Shown one piece after another: positions 1 to 7,314 of a stretch of DNA of 35,796 bases. The position numbers and the translations under genes are program-made. Location: positions 1-35,796 of IMG/VR virus record IMGVR_UViG_3300013120_000220; one strand, written 5' to 3'. The stretch comes from a virus. The notes under the pieces are model-generated. The model saw nothing but the letters and a program-made list of their open reading frames with translations. It was not told where the DNA came from and ran no database searches. Position 1 is the stretch's first letter, and every line of letters starts with the position of its first letter.

Positions 1-41
1 AGCACAGAACTTGCAGAGTCTACAGCTGGATTAGCTGAAGC
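1..41. repeat. Terminal near-repeat (left copy)
   Basis: The first 41 bases match the last 41 (35756-35796). The first 32 bases are identical and three of the last nine differ. Both copies are in the same reading frame of the same gene. This is best explained as assembly overlap of a circular genome with end errors. A true tandem repeat in the coiled-coil part of the scaffold gene is the alternative. Confidence 0.8.
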
Positions 42-360
42 AAATGACAAGCTGGCAAAAGCAGAGGCAGAAATCAAAGGAATGAAAGACAAGCTTGAAG
101 CAGAAAAGATAGAAAAAGTAAAAGCTTTAATTGAGGCAAAACTTGACGAGCTAGGAATCGCAGACGAGACAGAAAGAGAAAATATGAGAAACAAGTTCAT
201 GAGCTTTTCAGAAAAAACAGATGAGAAAGAATTTTCCGAGTATTTGAGTTTGATAGGTGGAGAAAAAAAGGAAATAATTGTAAAGGCTGGAAAAATGAAT
301 TTTGAAAAAAAAGAAGATAGTAATAATACAAAATTTGTAGATTACGCAAATAAAATATAA
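1..360 (+). CDS. C-terminal part of phage protease/scaffold (Mu I-like), continues from right end
   Basis: The frame is open from base 1 to the TAA at 358-360, so this is the 3' part of a gene whose 5' part lies at 35210-35796. The piece is 119 residues, highly charged, Glu/Lys/Ala-rich and predicted helical. That is typical of the scaffolding tail of Mu I-type protease/scaffold fusions, where the N-terminal protease cuts the scaffold during head maturation. The capsid genes follow directly. Joined across the junction the protein is about 301 residues. The ATG at 82 is internal and should not be used as the start. Confidence 0.75.
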   Translation, partial: STELAESTAGLAEANDKLAKAEAEIKGMKDKLEAEKIEKVKALIEAKLDELGIADETERENMRNKFMSFSEKTDEKEFSEYLSLIGGEKKEIIVKAGKMNFEKKEDSNNTKFVDYANKI

Positions 361-385
361 ACAAATATAAAAAGGATGGTTTATT

Positions 386-766
386 ATGGCAATAAGCAGA
401 AATTCAACAATTGCAAGCGTGGTAGTAGATACCGAACATGTAGCAGAAATTGACCAATTGCAAACAGAAATTTTTAATTTGGGATCAAGCGCAATTAACA
501 ACTTCACATTGCTTGGAAGATTGACAACAGATAATTCAGTAGCATTATACGAGGAAGACTTAGCGAATCAAGTTTTTTATGGTGCAATGATTAAGTACAA
601 CGAAAGCACGAATGAGTGTACTATGTTAAAAGCTGGACTAATTGACTTCGCTAACTGGTATATTATCGACGATGAATCGGAAACTGTTTTAACTTCGACT
701 TTATCGACTGCGAAACAATTCGCACTTAATCAAGAAATGCTTAAACTAAATATTAGAACAATATAA
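386..766 (+). CDS. Putative capsid-associated (decoration-like) protein
   Basis: A 126-residue protein between the protease/scaffold and the major capsid gene, the slot where Mu-like phages carry a small head protein (Mu gp33 position). It has no transmembrane segment or recognisable catalytic motif; the composition is mixed and acidic, consistent with a small soluble structural protein. Its leader (aaaggatggt, then ATG) is almost identical to that of the capsid gene at 782, suggesting similar strong translation. The head-decoration role is inferred from position only. Confidence 0.55.
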   Translation: MAISRNSTIASVVVDTEHVAEIDQLQTEIFNLGSSAINNFTLLGRLTTDNSVALYEEDLANQVFYGAMIKYNESTNECTMLKAGLIDFANWYIIDDESETVLTSTLSTAKQFALNQEMLKLNIRTI

Positions 767-781
767 AAAGGATGGTAAATT

Positions 782-1774
782 ATGATTAATATTAGCGGTT
801 TAGACACAGCTTTTGATCCGAAGTCAATTGCGCAAGTCTTAGACACTACAACGCCGGTCGAGTCACCTATTAAGGATTTAATCTTTAAAGATCAAGGAAC
901 TCACCCGTTTACGTATATTAGTAAGCAAGAAATCAACAAAGTGATAAGTGCGTTACCTATGGTAATTGGTGGTGCAAGTGCTGAACCAGTAGGGAGCGCA
1001 ACAGGAAACATTGAAAAAATTAGTCCTGAAGTTATAGCCGGTGTGATGACGTTTACAGCTACAGAAGTAAGCGAAATCATGCAATTAACAGGTGAATCAT
1101 TAGCACAATGGAAAGCAGGAGTTATTAAAGATGCTAAAATGATGGTTGCGGAAACTGTTGAGTCAATGTGTGCAAAGTCTTTAACTGGTACTTTAAGCTG
1201 GAAAGCTAGAACGGGTACAAATGACTGGGATGACATTACTCTATATTCTGAAACTGTTCCAAATACTGCAATTTCTAACTGGGGGAGTTCAAGTGTTACT
1301 CTTGGAACTGTTCAAAAGAACCTTAATACTATGTATGATGGCATGAAGGATGCTGGAGCCTCGGGGAAAGAAATTGAAGTTCTTGTTTGGTCTGACGGCT
1401 GGTATGGTATTTTAGACAAGATCAGCGCAAAAACTACAAAAGATGTAGTATCGGCAAGGTATGATAGCGATAACGAAATTATTAAAATGGGTAGATTTAA
1501 CCTAAGAAATGAGCAAGCAGTTTATAAAAATGCAGAGACTCAAGCAACAACAAACGCCGTTGCAGATAATACTTGCTTAATGATTAACCCAAAAGCAGGT
1601 CACAAACTAAGATATTTAAAAATTGACAACTTCCTAAATGATTTTAAAGCTATGCCTTTCTTAATCATTCCACAGGTTTCTCCAAATGGAAGAGTAATGA
1701 CAATAGAAGTATCAACAAAGCCAATTCCATTATTTGGAGCTTTAAAAAGTGCAAAAGGTACTTATACAGCATAA
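782..1774 (+). CDS. Major capsid protein
   Basis: A 330-residue protein directly downstream of the protease/scaffold and a small head gene. Length and layout fit the lambda gpE-like major capsid family (HK97 fold, about 340 residues). The N-terminal third has the switch SPEVIAGVMTFTATEV, the middle has VLVWSDGWYGILDKI, and the end carries a hydrophobic strand with a late Pro (KPIPLF), as in gpE-type proteins where the last residues read like 'saPLmll'. It would form the icosahedral shell. A strong RBS (aaaaggatgg) precedes the ATG. The family is inferred from pattern, the role from context. Confidence 0.75.
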   Translation: MINISGLDTAFDPKSIAQVLDTTTPVESPIKDLIFKDQGTHPFTYISKQEINKVISALPMVIGGASAEPVGSATGNIEKISPEVIAGVMTFTATEVSEIMQLTGESLAQWKAGVIKDAKMMVAETVESMCAKSLTGTLSWKARTGTNDWDDITLYSETVPNTAISNWGSSSVTLGTVQKNLNTMYDGMKDAGASGKEIEVLVWSDGWYGILDKISAKTTKDVVSARYDSDNEIIKMGRFNLRNEQAVYKNAETQATTNAVADNTCLMINPKAGHKLRYLKIDNFLNDFKAMPFLIIPQVSPNGRVMTIEVSTKPIPLFGALKSAKGTYTA

Positions 1775-1785
1775 GAGGGTTTTAA

Positions 1786-2181
1786 ATGGCAGTTACAACG
1801 CAAAACGTTATTGACAGAATGGGAGCCGACAAGGCTTCCATTTATGCCGATACAACAGGGCAAACAACAGAAGAAGTAGTCGCACAATGTTTAAATTCTG
1901 CAAAGCTTTATATAAAAGCGTTCTGTATTAAATCAGATCAAACATATGACGAATCGGACGAAATGCAAGCCGAAGCTATTACTCTTTACGCAATCGGTGA
2001 AGTGTATGACTTCTCAAATGCAGATGTAACAGGACAGGACGAAAAAGACCAAGCAATGAGTTTGTTAGAAAATTATTTTCAACAGTTTAAGGAAGATGAT
2101 AGTAAACCGGATTTAAAACCATACGCCAAAGCTACACAATCGACAGGAGCGAGGTATTTAGATGACATTGTCACTTTCTAA
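1786..2181 (+). CDS. Head-tail connector protein (DUF1320/Mu gp36-like)
   Basis: A 131-residue protein just after the capsid gene. It begins with TTQNVIDRMGADKASIY, like the start of DUF1320/gp36-type head completion proteins ('..dlidRfG.d.l..l'), followed by mostly helical sequence that includes MQAEAITLYAIGEVYDF. Such proteins sit at the capsid portal vertex and join head to tail. The gene overlaps the next one by 20 bases, indicating translational coupling. Its acidic C-terminus (KEDDSKPD) is unremarkable. Confidence 0.6.
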   Translation: MAVTTQNVIDRMGADKASIYADTTGQTTEEVVAQCLNSAKLYIKAFCIKSDQTYDESDEMQAEAITLYAIGEVYDFSNADVTGQDEKDQAMSLLENYFQQFKEDDSKPDLKPYAKATQSTGARYLDDIVTF

Positions 2182-2629
2182 ACATTTATCAAAGGCTATT
2201 AAACAGCTAGATTCTAGCAATAAATTACTATCAATAGAGCTAGCTAATAGTATTAAAGATAAAATAAAAAATCAAACTGAAAACTGGAAGCCTTTAAAAC
2301 AGAAAACAAAAGATAACAAACCCGGCAAGACAAAAAATAAAATATTGTTTCATACGGGTTCTATGCTTAGATCAATAAAAGGCATATCAAGTAATTATAA
2401 AATATTTGTTGGAACGATTATAGAATATGCAAGAATACACAACGAAGGCGGTCGAATAAATAAAACTGTTAGTGTCAAATCTCATTCAAGGAAAAGAAAA
2501 GGCAAGAGCGAGACAGTTAAATCTCATTCAAGAAAAATGAATTTAACTATTCCAAAAAGAGAGTTTTTATTTTTAGGAAAATCCGAAGAATCAATTATTG
2601 ATGCATATGCAAAGAGGGTTATAACTTGA
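2162..2629 (+). CDS. Virion morphogenesis protein (Mu gpG / P2 gpS-like, PF05069 type)
   Basis: A 155-residue basic protein with the family landmarks in order: NWKPLKQKT, then ILFHTGSMLRSI, then VGTIIEYARIHNEGG, then IPKREFLFLG near the end. This family acts in tail completion or head-tail joining. Between the 'IHNEGG' and 'IPKREF' blocks lies a basic insert with a seven-residue unit (VKSHSRK) present twice, a DNA-level duplication (2477-2490 and 2519-2532). The gene starts inside the 3' end of the previous gene and its TGA overlaps the TTG start of the next one. Confidence 0.7.
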   Translation: MTLSLSKHLSKAIKQLDSSNKLLSIELANSIKDKIKNQTENWKPLKQKTKDNKPGKTKNKILFHTGSMLRSIKGISSNYKIFVGTIIEYARIHNEGGRINKTVSVKSHSRKRKGKSETVKSHSRKMNLTIPKREFLFLGKSEESIIDAYAKRVIT

Positions 2630-3015
2630 AAGATACAATTTTAGCAATGAAAGAAGATTTACAAACAAGATTAAGCGATATGCCGGTTAATTTTGGCACT
2701 ACTGCAATGAAACGAACATATGCAGAATTGTTAATTACTGATCACAATTTGTACGGCTCGAAAAAGTCAATAGAATGGTCGTTTAATTTAAAAGGTTTAA
2801 ACGTGACTGTTGAGGGATTAGTTTCTTTTTTGACAATTGATGACCTTTTGATTGATACATATAATCCAAGTTTTACAAATAAGCCTAATAAATTTTCAAT
2901 TACAGACGGCGTATATTATTTTTTAAATGAAGATGAAGACGAGGTTGAAATTGATAACGACAATGAAGAAAAAACACTTTCAAAAGTTTACAGAATAGTA
3001 TTAGAAATATTATAA
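2626..3015 (+). CDS. Putative tail completion / terminator protein
   Basis: 129 residues, starting with a TTG that overlaps the stop of the preceding gene (TTGA) and has an agaggg ribosome site 7-8 bases upstream. I do not recognise a family with certainty. The size, the mixed alpha/beta pattern and the place after a gpG-like gene match the tail-terminator/DUF1834-like slot of Mu-type and lambda-type phages, which caps the tail tube. The C-terminal third is very acidic (NEDEDEVEIDNDNEEK). Confidence 0.45.
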   Translation: MKDTILAMKEDLQTRLSDMPVNFGTTAMKRTYAELLITDHNLYGSKKSIEWSFNLKGLNVTVEGLVSFLTIDDLLIDTYNPSFTNKPNKFSITDGVYYFLNEDEDEVEIDNDNEEKTLSKVYRIVLEIL

Positions 3016-3025
3016 AGTGGTAAAT

Positions 3026-3307
3026 ATGGACGTTAAAAGAGAAATGAAAACAATTAAAGAAGATATAGGTAAAATAAAAGAGAAGTTTTTTATATGGATA
3101 GCTATCTTATTGAGTTTAAATATAATTACAATACTTTTTACAATATTCTTATTTGTTGTAAAAGTAGGAAATGAAGACGTAAAAGGGTTGAGGTTAGATT
3201 TAAAAGAGTTATCAAAGGATATTTATAAAGAAAAATTACAAGACAATTTATATAAAAAACAGATCAAAGATAAAATAGATAAAAAGTTAAAAGAAATAGG
3301 AGAGTAG
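3026..3307 (+). CDS. Single-span membrane protein, possible holin/antiholin or spanin-like
   Basis: Start chosen at the ATG at 3026; an in-frame GTG at 3017 is less likely. 93 residues: a charged helix of about 20 residues, one strongly hydrophobic segment at about 21-46 (FFIWIAILLSLNIITILFTI), then a Lys/Glu-rich coiled-coil tail. It opens a block that leads to a phospholipase-like protein and a peptidoglycan peptidase, so a role in lysis is likely. The single span with a long periplasmic-type or cytoplasmic coiled coil could be a holin partner or an i-spanin analogue. The sequence does not decide. Confidence 0.5.
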   Translation: MDVKREMKTIKEDIGKIKEKFFIWIAILLSLNIITILFTIFLFVVKVGNEDVKGLRLDLKELSKDIYKEKLQDNLYKKQIKDKIDKKLKEIGE

Positions 3308-3310
3308 AAA

Positions 3311-3469
3311 ATGGGACATCAACAAGACCCTCAACAAATATATAATAGTAAAGTAGTGCAGAGAAATGAAATAGAAGCTAGAATCGGAACTGAATTAGAA
3401 CTAGCAAATGACAAAGAAGATTTAAAAAGATTATTAGATGAATTAAAAGATTTGATTGATTTACTATAA
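3311..3469 (+). CDS. Small acidic coiled-coil protein, 52 aa
   Basis: ATG at 3311, four bases after the previous stop, to TAA 3467-3469. The protein is short and charged, with a C-terminal amphipathic helix (DLKRLLDELKDLIDLL). It has no membrane segment. It lies inside the presumed lysis block and overlaps nothing except the upstream region of the next gene, whose TTG start follows 11 bases later. Function unknown. Confidence 0.5.
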   Translation: MGHQQDPQQIYNSKVVQRNEIEARIGTELELANDKEDLKRLLDELKDLIDLL

Positions 3470-3479
3470 CGAGGTTACT

Positions 3480-4244
3480 TTGACAAATTTACAAATATTG
3501 CTTACTGGTATTTTCACAATTATAGGCTCTTTAATAACTGGTATTTTCACTTACAAAGCTACAAAAAATAAAAATCCGTGGAAAAGAAGAGTTCCAGCGA
3601 ACGACAAAGAACGCTTGCAGATGATAATAGATCATGACATCTTCACTACAACAAGGGATTGGATCAGAACTAGAATTTTATCTCTTAATTATGTAGGCAA
3701 TTCTCAAAATGAAGATGATAGTAAAAAAAGACTTGAAAATGTAAAACTTTTATTGCTAGTAAAATATACAGTTTGGTTTCAAGCGTTCATGACTTTAAAA
3801 GAGAAAGCTGTTTATGCGTATCATGGCGGGAAAAAAGGAGAGCAGGCAAAAAATGAATTATTAGACTCGCAATGGTGGATAAATGAATTTTTGTATAAAA
3901 ATGGGGATATGTATAAAAAAATATTTATTGATCGTGGAGGGTGTGACGAGTTTTTACAATTGTTTGAAGAAAAGCACCAAGCTAACTATGTAAGGATAGA
4001 GAGAAAAATAAAAAAAGTTGTTAACACTAAAATGTATAATAATTTATTTCAAAAAATGTACACAATATTTACAGCTTTTCACGATGCTTTAGAAGACACT
4101 GTTTTAGACATGGAAGAACTATTAAATTTGAATGGTCGTTTAACAAATCCGATAAAAGACTGGAATTGTGAAGAAACAAAACTTGACACGAAAACAGTTT
4201 CTTTTATTAGAGAAATAGTTTTAGAAATATACAAAGATCAATAA
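3480..4244 (+). CDS. Membrane-anchored protein in lysis block, 254 aa
   Basis: I prefer the TTG at 3480, which has a gagg ribosome site 5 bases upstream, over an in-frame TTG at 3456 that lies inside the preceding gene. Residues about 4-24 form one hydrophobic segment (LQILLTGIFTIIGSLITGIF) with a short N-terminus, as in small phage holins. After it comes a basic linker (KNKNPWKRR) and about 220 residues of soluble, mainly helical sequence of no family known to me. It could be a holin with an unusually long cytoplasmic domain. The stop overlaps the next start (TAATG). Confidence 0.55.
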   Translation: MTNLQILLTGIFTIIGSLITGIFTYKATKNKNPWKRRVPANDKERLQMIIDHDIFTTTRDWIRTRILSLNYVGNSQNEDDSKKRLENVKLLLLVKYTVWFQAFMTLKEKAVYAYHGGKKGEQAKNELLDSQWWINEFLYKNGDMYKKIFIDRGGCDEFLQLFEEKHQANYVRIERKIKKVVNTKMYNNLFQKMYTIFTAFHDALEDTVLDMEELLNLNGRLTNPIKDWNCEETKLDTKTVSFIREIVLEIYKDQ

Positions 4245-4375
4245 TGACCAAAAAAGAGTTACATCAAATAAATTCTAACAAGCATATAGATGGTGAGAAA
4301 AGTTTTATAGAATTTATGGTTGAACATTTAAATATTGAATATTACTTTAGCGAGATATATAAAAATGATAAATGA
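4244..4375 (+). CDS. Small hypothetical protein, 43 aa
   Basis: ATG overlapping the previous stop (TAATG), ending at the TGA 4373-4375, inside the start of the next gene. No membrane segment and no motif recognised. The tight overlaps on both sides argue for a real, coupled small gene. Alternatively it is only a spacer translated to couple the phospholipase gene. Confidence 0.4.
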   Translation: MTKKELHQINSNKHIDGEKSFIEFMVEHLNIEYYFSEIYKNDK

Positions 4376-4790
4376 CATTAGTGCAAATAAATATATAAAT
4401 GTATTAGAATGTAATCAAAAATATAAAAAAATGTCAAATGAAGAGATCAATAAGCTTTGTAATGGTTGCGGTTCTGGTTGGAATGTTGACTTAGTACCTG
4501 ATAAAATTTTAATAGACTTTTCAATATGTTGTAATATACACGATCTTGATTATAGTTTTGCAAAAGACAGAAAAAAATCCGACAAAAGATTAAAAAACAA
4601 TATGGAAAGACTTGCAGAACATATTTATATAAAAGAAACTAAAAAATTGACATGGTTTAAGCTTTCTAACTGGGATGACATCTTAAAAGCAAGAGCAAAA
4701 AGAAGAGCCATATATATATTAGCTAACATATATTATAAATTTGTTCATGAATTTGGTCAAAGTGCATGGAATAAAGGGCATAAAATATGA
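4365..4790 (+). CDS. Phospholipase A2-like protein
   Basis: Start taken at the ATG at 4365; a TTG at 4335 would add ten residues. 141 residues with the phospholipase A2 core: a Ca-loop-like NGCGSGW at about 33-39, then the active-site helix CCNIHDLDY at about 55-63 with catalytic His59-Asp60 and Tyr63, followed by DRKKSDKRLKNNM, which matches the 'aD..f...m' helix of bacterial and viral PLA2. These enzymes cut the sn-2 acyl chain of phospholipids and need Ca2+. There is no clear signal peptide. Its position directly before the endolysin suggests membrane breakdown at lysis; a virion-borne entry role, as in parvoviruses, is possible. Confidence 0.75.
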   Translation: MINDISANKYINVLECNQKYKKMSNEEINKLCNGCGSGWNVDLVPDKILIDFSICCNIHDLDYSFAKDRKKSDKRLKNNMERLAEHIYIKETKKLTWFKLSNWDDILKARAKRRAIYILANIYYKFVHEFGQSAWNKGHKI

Positions 4791-5131
4791 ATTATTTCAA
4801 ACAAAAAGAATTTCGTTGCAAATGTTGTGAAGGAAATCAAATAAGTCAAGACTTAATTGATAAATTGAACGTAGCGAGATACCTAGCGAAAACGCCTTTT
4901 ATAATAAATTCCGGTTATAGATGTAAAGATCATAATAAAAACGTTGGTGGCAAATCAGATAGTAGTCATTTAAAAGGGCTTGCAGTTGATATTAGAGCGA
5001 TTGGAGGAGTTAAGCAACTAACTATAGTAAAAGCATTATTGCAAGCAGGATTCACTCGTATAGGCGTTGCAAAAGAATTTATACATTGCGATATTGACAA
5101 CGATAAAAAAGATACTTTATATACATATTAA
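4787..5131 (+). CDS. Endolysin, M15-family peptidase
   Basis: 114 residues of the Peptidase_M15_3 type, which cleaves peptidoglycan cross-links or stem peptides. Landmarks: NSGYRCKDHNKNVGG at 41-55, the zinc site SSHLKGLAVDIR with His61 and Asp68, and FIHCDID with His100 and Asp102. It is a single catalytic domain with no cell-wall binding domain and no signal peptide, so it must be released by a holin. The start overlaps the preceding stop (ATGA). The pair of a PLA2 and a peptidase suggests attack on both membrane and wall. Confidence 0.85.
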   Translation: MNYFKQKEFRCKCCEGNQISQDLIDKLNVARYLAKTPFIINSGYRCKDHNKNVGGKSDSSHLKGLAVDIRAIGGVKQLTIVKALLQAGFTRIGVAKEFIHCDIDNDKKDTLYTY

Positions 5132-5147
5132 AAAGAGAGGTTAAAAG

Positions 5148-5687
5148 ATGGCTTTAAAAACAGCAAAAACAAATTATTTTAGGTTATTCATATGTGACTC
5201 ATTGCCTTTTTTAGGTGAGTCGGTTGATACAAAATGTATCACTGACTGGATTTCAAACATGGACGACATAAGTGTTGCTACAGATAATGCAGAGCTTGCA
5301 AAAAGGTTGAAAGATGCTAACGGGGTTCAGTTTGACCAAATCGCAGGAATAGGATTACAGAAAGAGCCGACTTTAATTGCTGATCCAGTTGGGTTTATCG
5401 GGAATAGAGGTATTCCAGCGTTAAAAATTGATTGTCAATTTAAAGTAATAGATCCTACAAATACAGAATGGACATATATTCAAACAATACCAAACACAAG
5501 ACAAACAGTCGTTTTAGTTGATATTCAAAACAAGCTTTATATTGCAGGCGATAAGCTAAAACTTAATATCAAAGTTAATCAAGTAGGAAATACTATTGAA
5601 GACGTGGAAATTATGGGTGGATTACCTGATGGTGGCGTCAATGGTGTAAATTTTATCAGATATAAAACAGAATTTCCTCATTCTTAA
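5148..5687 (+). CDS. Tail tube protein, paralogue 1 of 3
   Basis: 179 residues beginning MALKTAKTNYFRLFICD. It shares with the next two genes a core 'FDQIAGIGLQK.PTL.ADP', then 'GNRGIPALK', 'VIDPTN.EW' and 'NQVGNTIED'. Location between head-completion/lysis genes and the tail chaperone, and the size, fit a siphovirus major tail (tube) protein, which stacks as hexameric rings around the tape measure. This copy has the most divergent variable loops, for example IYTQ in place of the YTDGG seen in the others. Strong RBS (agagaggttaaaag). Confidence 0.65.
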   Translation: MALKTAKTNYFRLFICDSLPFLGESVDTKCITDWISNMDDISVATDNAELAKRLKDANGVQFDQIAGIGLQKEPTLIADPVGFIGNRGIPALKIDCQFKVIDPTNTEWTYIQTIPNTRQTVVLVDIQNKLYIAGDKLKLNIKVNQVGNTIEDVEIMGGLPDGGVNGVNFIRYKTEFPHS

Positions 5688-5697
5688 AGGGTTTTAA

Positions 5698-6231
5698 ATG
5701 GCTTTAAAAACTTCAAAAACAAATTATTTTCGTCTATTTATATGTGATAGCTTTCCATTTTTAGCAGGAAAAGCGATGATCTATGTTACTGACTGGACTA
5801 CTAACATGGACGATATAAGCGTTGCCACGGATGACAAAGAACTTGCAAAAAGGTTAAAAGATGCAAATGCAATTCAATTTGACCAAATTGCGGGGATTGG
5901 ACTACAAAAAGACCCAACTTTAACGGCGGATCCTGCTGGAAGTGAAGGGAATCGAGGGATTCCAGCATTAAAGATCAATTGTAATTTCAAAGTGATAGAC
6001 CCAACCAACACGGAATGGGATTATTTGAAAACTTTGCAAAATACAAGAAAAGTCGCTGTTTTAGTAGATACGCAAAATAAACTATATACCGATGGTGGAT
6101 TATTACAATTTAAATTAAAATTAAATCAAGTCGGAAATACAATAGAAGACATTGAGGTTTTCGGAGAGCTTGCAGATGGTGGGACTTATGATGATAATAT
6201 CAATAGACACAAAACATTATTTCCAGTATAA
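5698..6231 (+). CDS. Tail tube protein, paralogue 2 of 3
   Basis: 177 residues, starting 11 bases after paralogue 1 with its own RBS (aagggttttaa). It begins MALKTSKTNYFRLFICD and keeps the core blocks DQIAGIGLQKDPTLTADP, GNRGIPALK and NQVGNTIEDIEV. Differences fall mainly in short loops and at the C-terminus. It could be a second tube subunit, a tail-tube initiator or terminator ring, or an adhesive variant. Sequence alone does not tell which copy is the bulk protein. Confidence 0.65.
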   Translation: MALKTSKTNYFRLFICDSFPFLAGKAMIYVTDWTTNMDDISVATDDKELAKRLKDANAIQFDQIAGIGLQKDPTLTADPAGSEGNRGIPALKINCNFKVIDPTNTEWDYLKTLQNTRKVAVLVDTQNKLYTDGGLLQFKLKLNQVGNTIEDIEVFGELADGGTYDDNINRHKTLFPV

Positions 6232-6253
6232 TTAAATAAAAAAGGTGTGAATT

Positions 6254-6772
6254 ATGGCTTTAAAAACAGCAGAAACAAATTATTTTAGATTGTTCGTTTG
6301 TGATGACTTTCCGAGTATTTCGGCAGCTGTTACGGATTGGACTTCAAACATGGACGATATTTCGGGTGCAACAGGAGCAGAAAAATTAGCTACTCAATTA
6401 CTAGCGGTAAACGGAGAGCAGTTCGATCAAATTGCAGGAATTGGACTTCAAAAAGACCCAACTTTAACGGCTGATCCGTCCGGATTCGAAGGAAATAGAG
6501 GGATTCCAGCATTAAAAGTGAATGCAGCTTGGAAGGTTATTGATCCAACAAATGCAGAATGGGCAACATTGTTAGCAATGGACACGACAAGAAAGGTAAT
6601 TGTTTTAGTAGATACACAAAATCTACTTTATACAGACGGAGGGTTATTGCAATTAAAAATTAAAACTAATCAAGTCGGAAATACTATTGAAGATATTGAG
6701 GTTACAGGAGAACTAATTGACGGTGGTATTTATGGCACGAACTTTAGAAGATGGAAAACATTATTTACATAG
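6254..6772 (+). CDS. Tail tube protein, paralogue 3 of 3
   Basis: 172 residues, the third tandem copy, beginning MALKTAETNYFRLFVCDD. Blocks GIGLQKDPTLTADPSG, GNRGIPALKVN and VGNTIEDIEVTGEL align with paralogues 1 and 2. Its RBS is aaaaaaggtg. A GC-rich hairpin follows immediately (6780-6804), separating high expression of the tube genes from lower expression of the chaperone and tape measure. Confidence 0.65.
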   Translation: MALKTAETNYFRLFVCDDFPSISAAVTDWTSNMDDISGATGAEKLATQLLAVNGEQFDQIAGIGLQKDPTLTADPSGFEGNRGIPALKVNAAWKVIDPTNAEWATLLAMDTTRKVIVLVDTQNLLYTDGGLLQLKIKTNQVGNTIEDIEVTGELIDGGIYGTNFRRWKTLFT

Positions 6773-6779
6773 TAATATA

Positions 6780-6808
6780 GGGTCGAGCGTGAGAGACTCG
6801 ACCCTTTT
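6780..6808 (+). terminator. Leaky terminator / attenuator between tail tube and chaperone genes
   Basis: Perfect 8-bp inverted repeat gggtcgag / ctcgaccc with a 9-base loop, followed by only four T. The short T tract suggests partial termination, so that tube protein is made in excess of chaperone and tape measure, a common ratio control at this point of siphovirus tail operons. Confidence 0.65.
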
Positions 6809-6832
6809 AATTAAACAAGAGAGAGGTTTAAA

Positions 6833-7144
6833 ATGGCAAAAAAAAGATTCAACATTAAAACGGATTTATTGACAATTGAAAAAGTTTTTGATGTATTGAA
6901 AGATTCAGGATTAGAGCATCTTTTGATGGGTGCGAATGAAGATAAAGAAGTTAATACAGCAGAAATATTTTTCAAGCTATTCAGAGATAAGAAACTAAGA
7001 AAACTTTTAAGCGTTGTAACAGGTGGACAAGTTAAAAAAGACGACCCTATTGAACAAGATGAAGCCGTGCAAATTTTACAAGGTTTTTTTTTAGCTTTTT
7101 TGAAGACTTGGACAATGCAGAATTTTCTACCACAAGCCACGTAA
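6833..7144 (+). CDS. Tail assembly chaperone, unshifted product (gpG-like)
   Basis: 103 residues, directly upstream of the tape measure gene, with the family's usual small helical profile. Chaperones of this type coat the tape measure protein and recruit tube subunits. Near its end the mRNA reads TTT TTT TTA GCT TTT TTG, and the -1 frame remains open through 7314, the arrangement that gives gpG and gpGT in lambda. RBS agagaggtttaaa. Confidence 0.8.
   Translation: MAKKRFNIKTDLLTIEKVFDVLKDSGLEHLLMGANEDKEVNTAEIFFKLFRDKKLRKLLSVVTGGQVKKDDPIEQDEAVQILQGFFLAFLKTWTMQNFLPQAT
7087..7102 (+). promoter_or_regulatory. Programmed -1 frameshift site with two slippery heptamers
   Basis: In the phase of the upstream gene the bases read T TTT TTA at 7087-7093 and, one codon further on, T TTT TTG at 7096-7102. 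Both are canonical X XXY YYZ heptamers. A -1 slip at either enters the frame ending at 7314. No strong downstream hairpin is obvious to me. Confidence 0.8.
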
Positions 7145-7314
7145 ATCAAAGAAATCAACCCGAGAATATTTTTTCTTCTTGGGTTTTTTCACTTTCAAAA
7201 ATGAATATAGATAGCAAAGATATAAATATCCAGCAAGCAATCAGATATATAGACATTCACAACGAAGAAATTAGAATAAAACAAGAAGAAAACGAGCGTT
7301 TAAATGGCAAATAA
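7093..7314 (+). CDS. Tail assembly chaperone, frameshifted extension (gpT-like)
   Basis: Open -1 frame of about 73 residues read only after frameshifting from the gene starting at 6833. The full fusion is about 160 residues. After the slip the sequence begins SFFEDLDNAEF and ends with a charged amphipathic helix (IDIHNEEIRIKQEENERL). The ATG at 7108 has no ribosome site and is unlikely to start translation. The 3' end overlaps the tape measure start at 7304, as expected for gpGT-type genes. Confidence 0.75.
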   Translation, partial: SFFEDLDNAEFSTTSHVNQRNQPENIFSSWVFSLSKMNIDSKDINIQQAIRYIDIHNEEIRIKQEENERLNGK

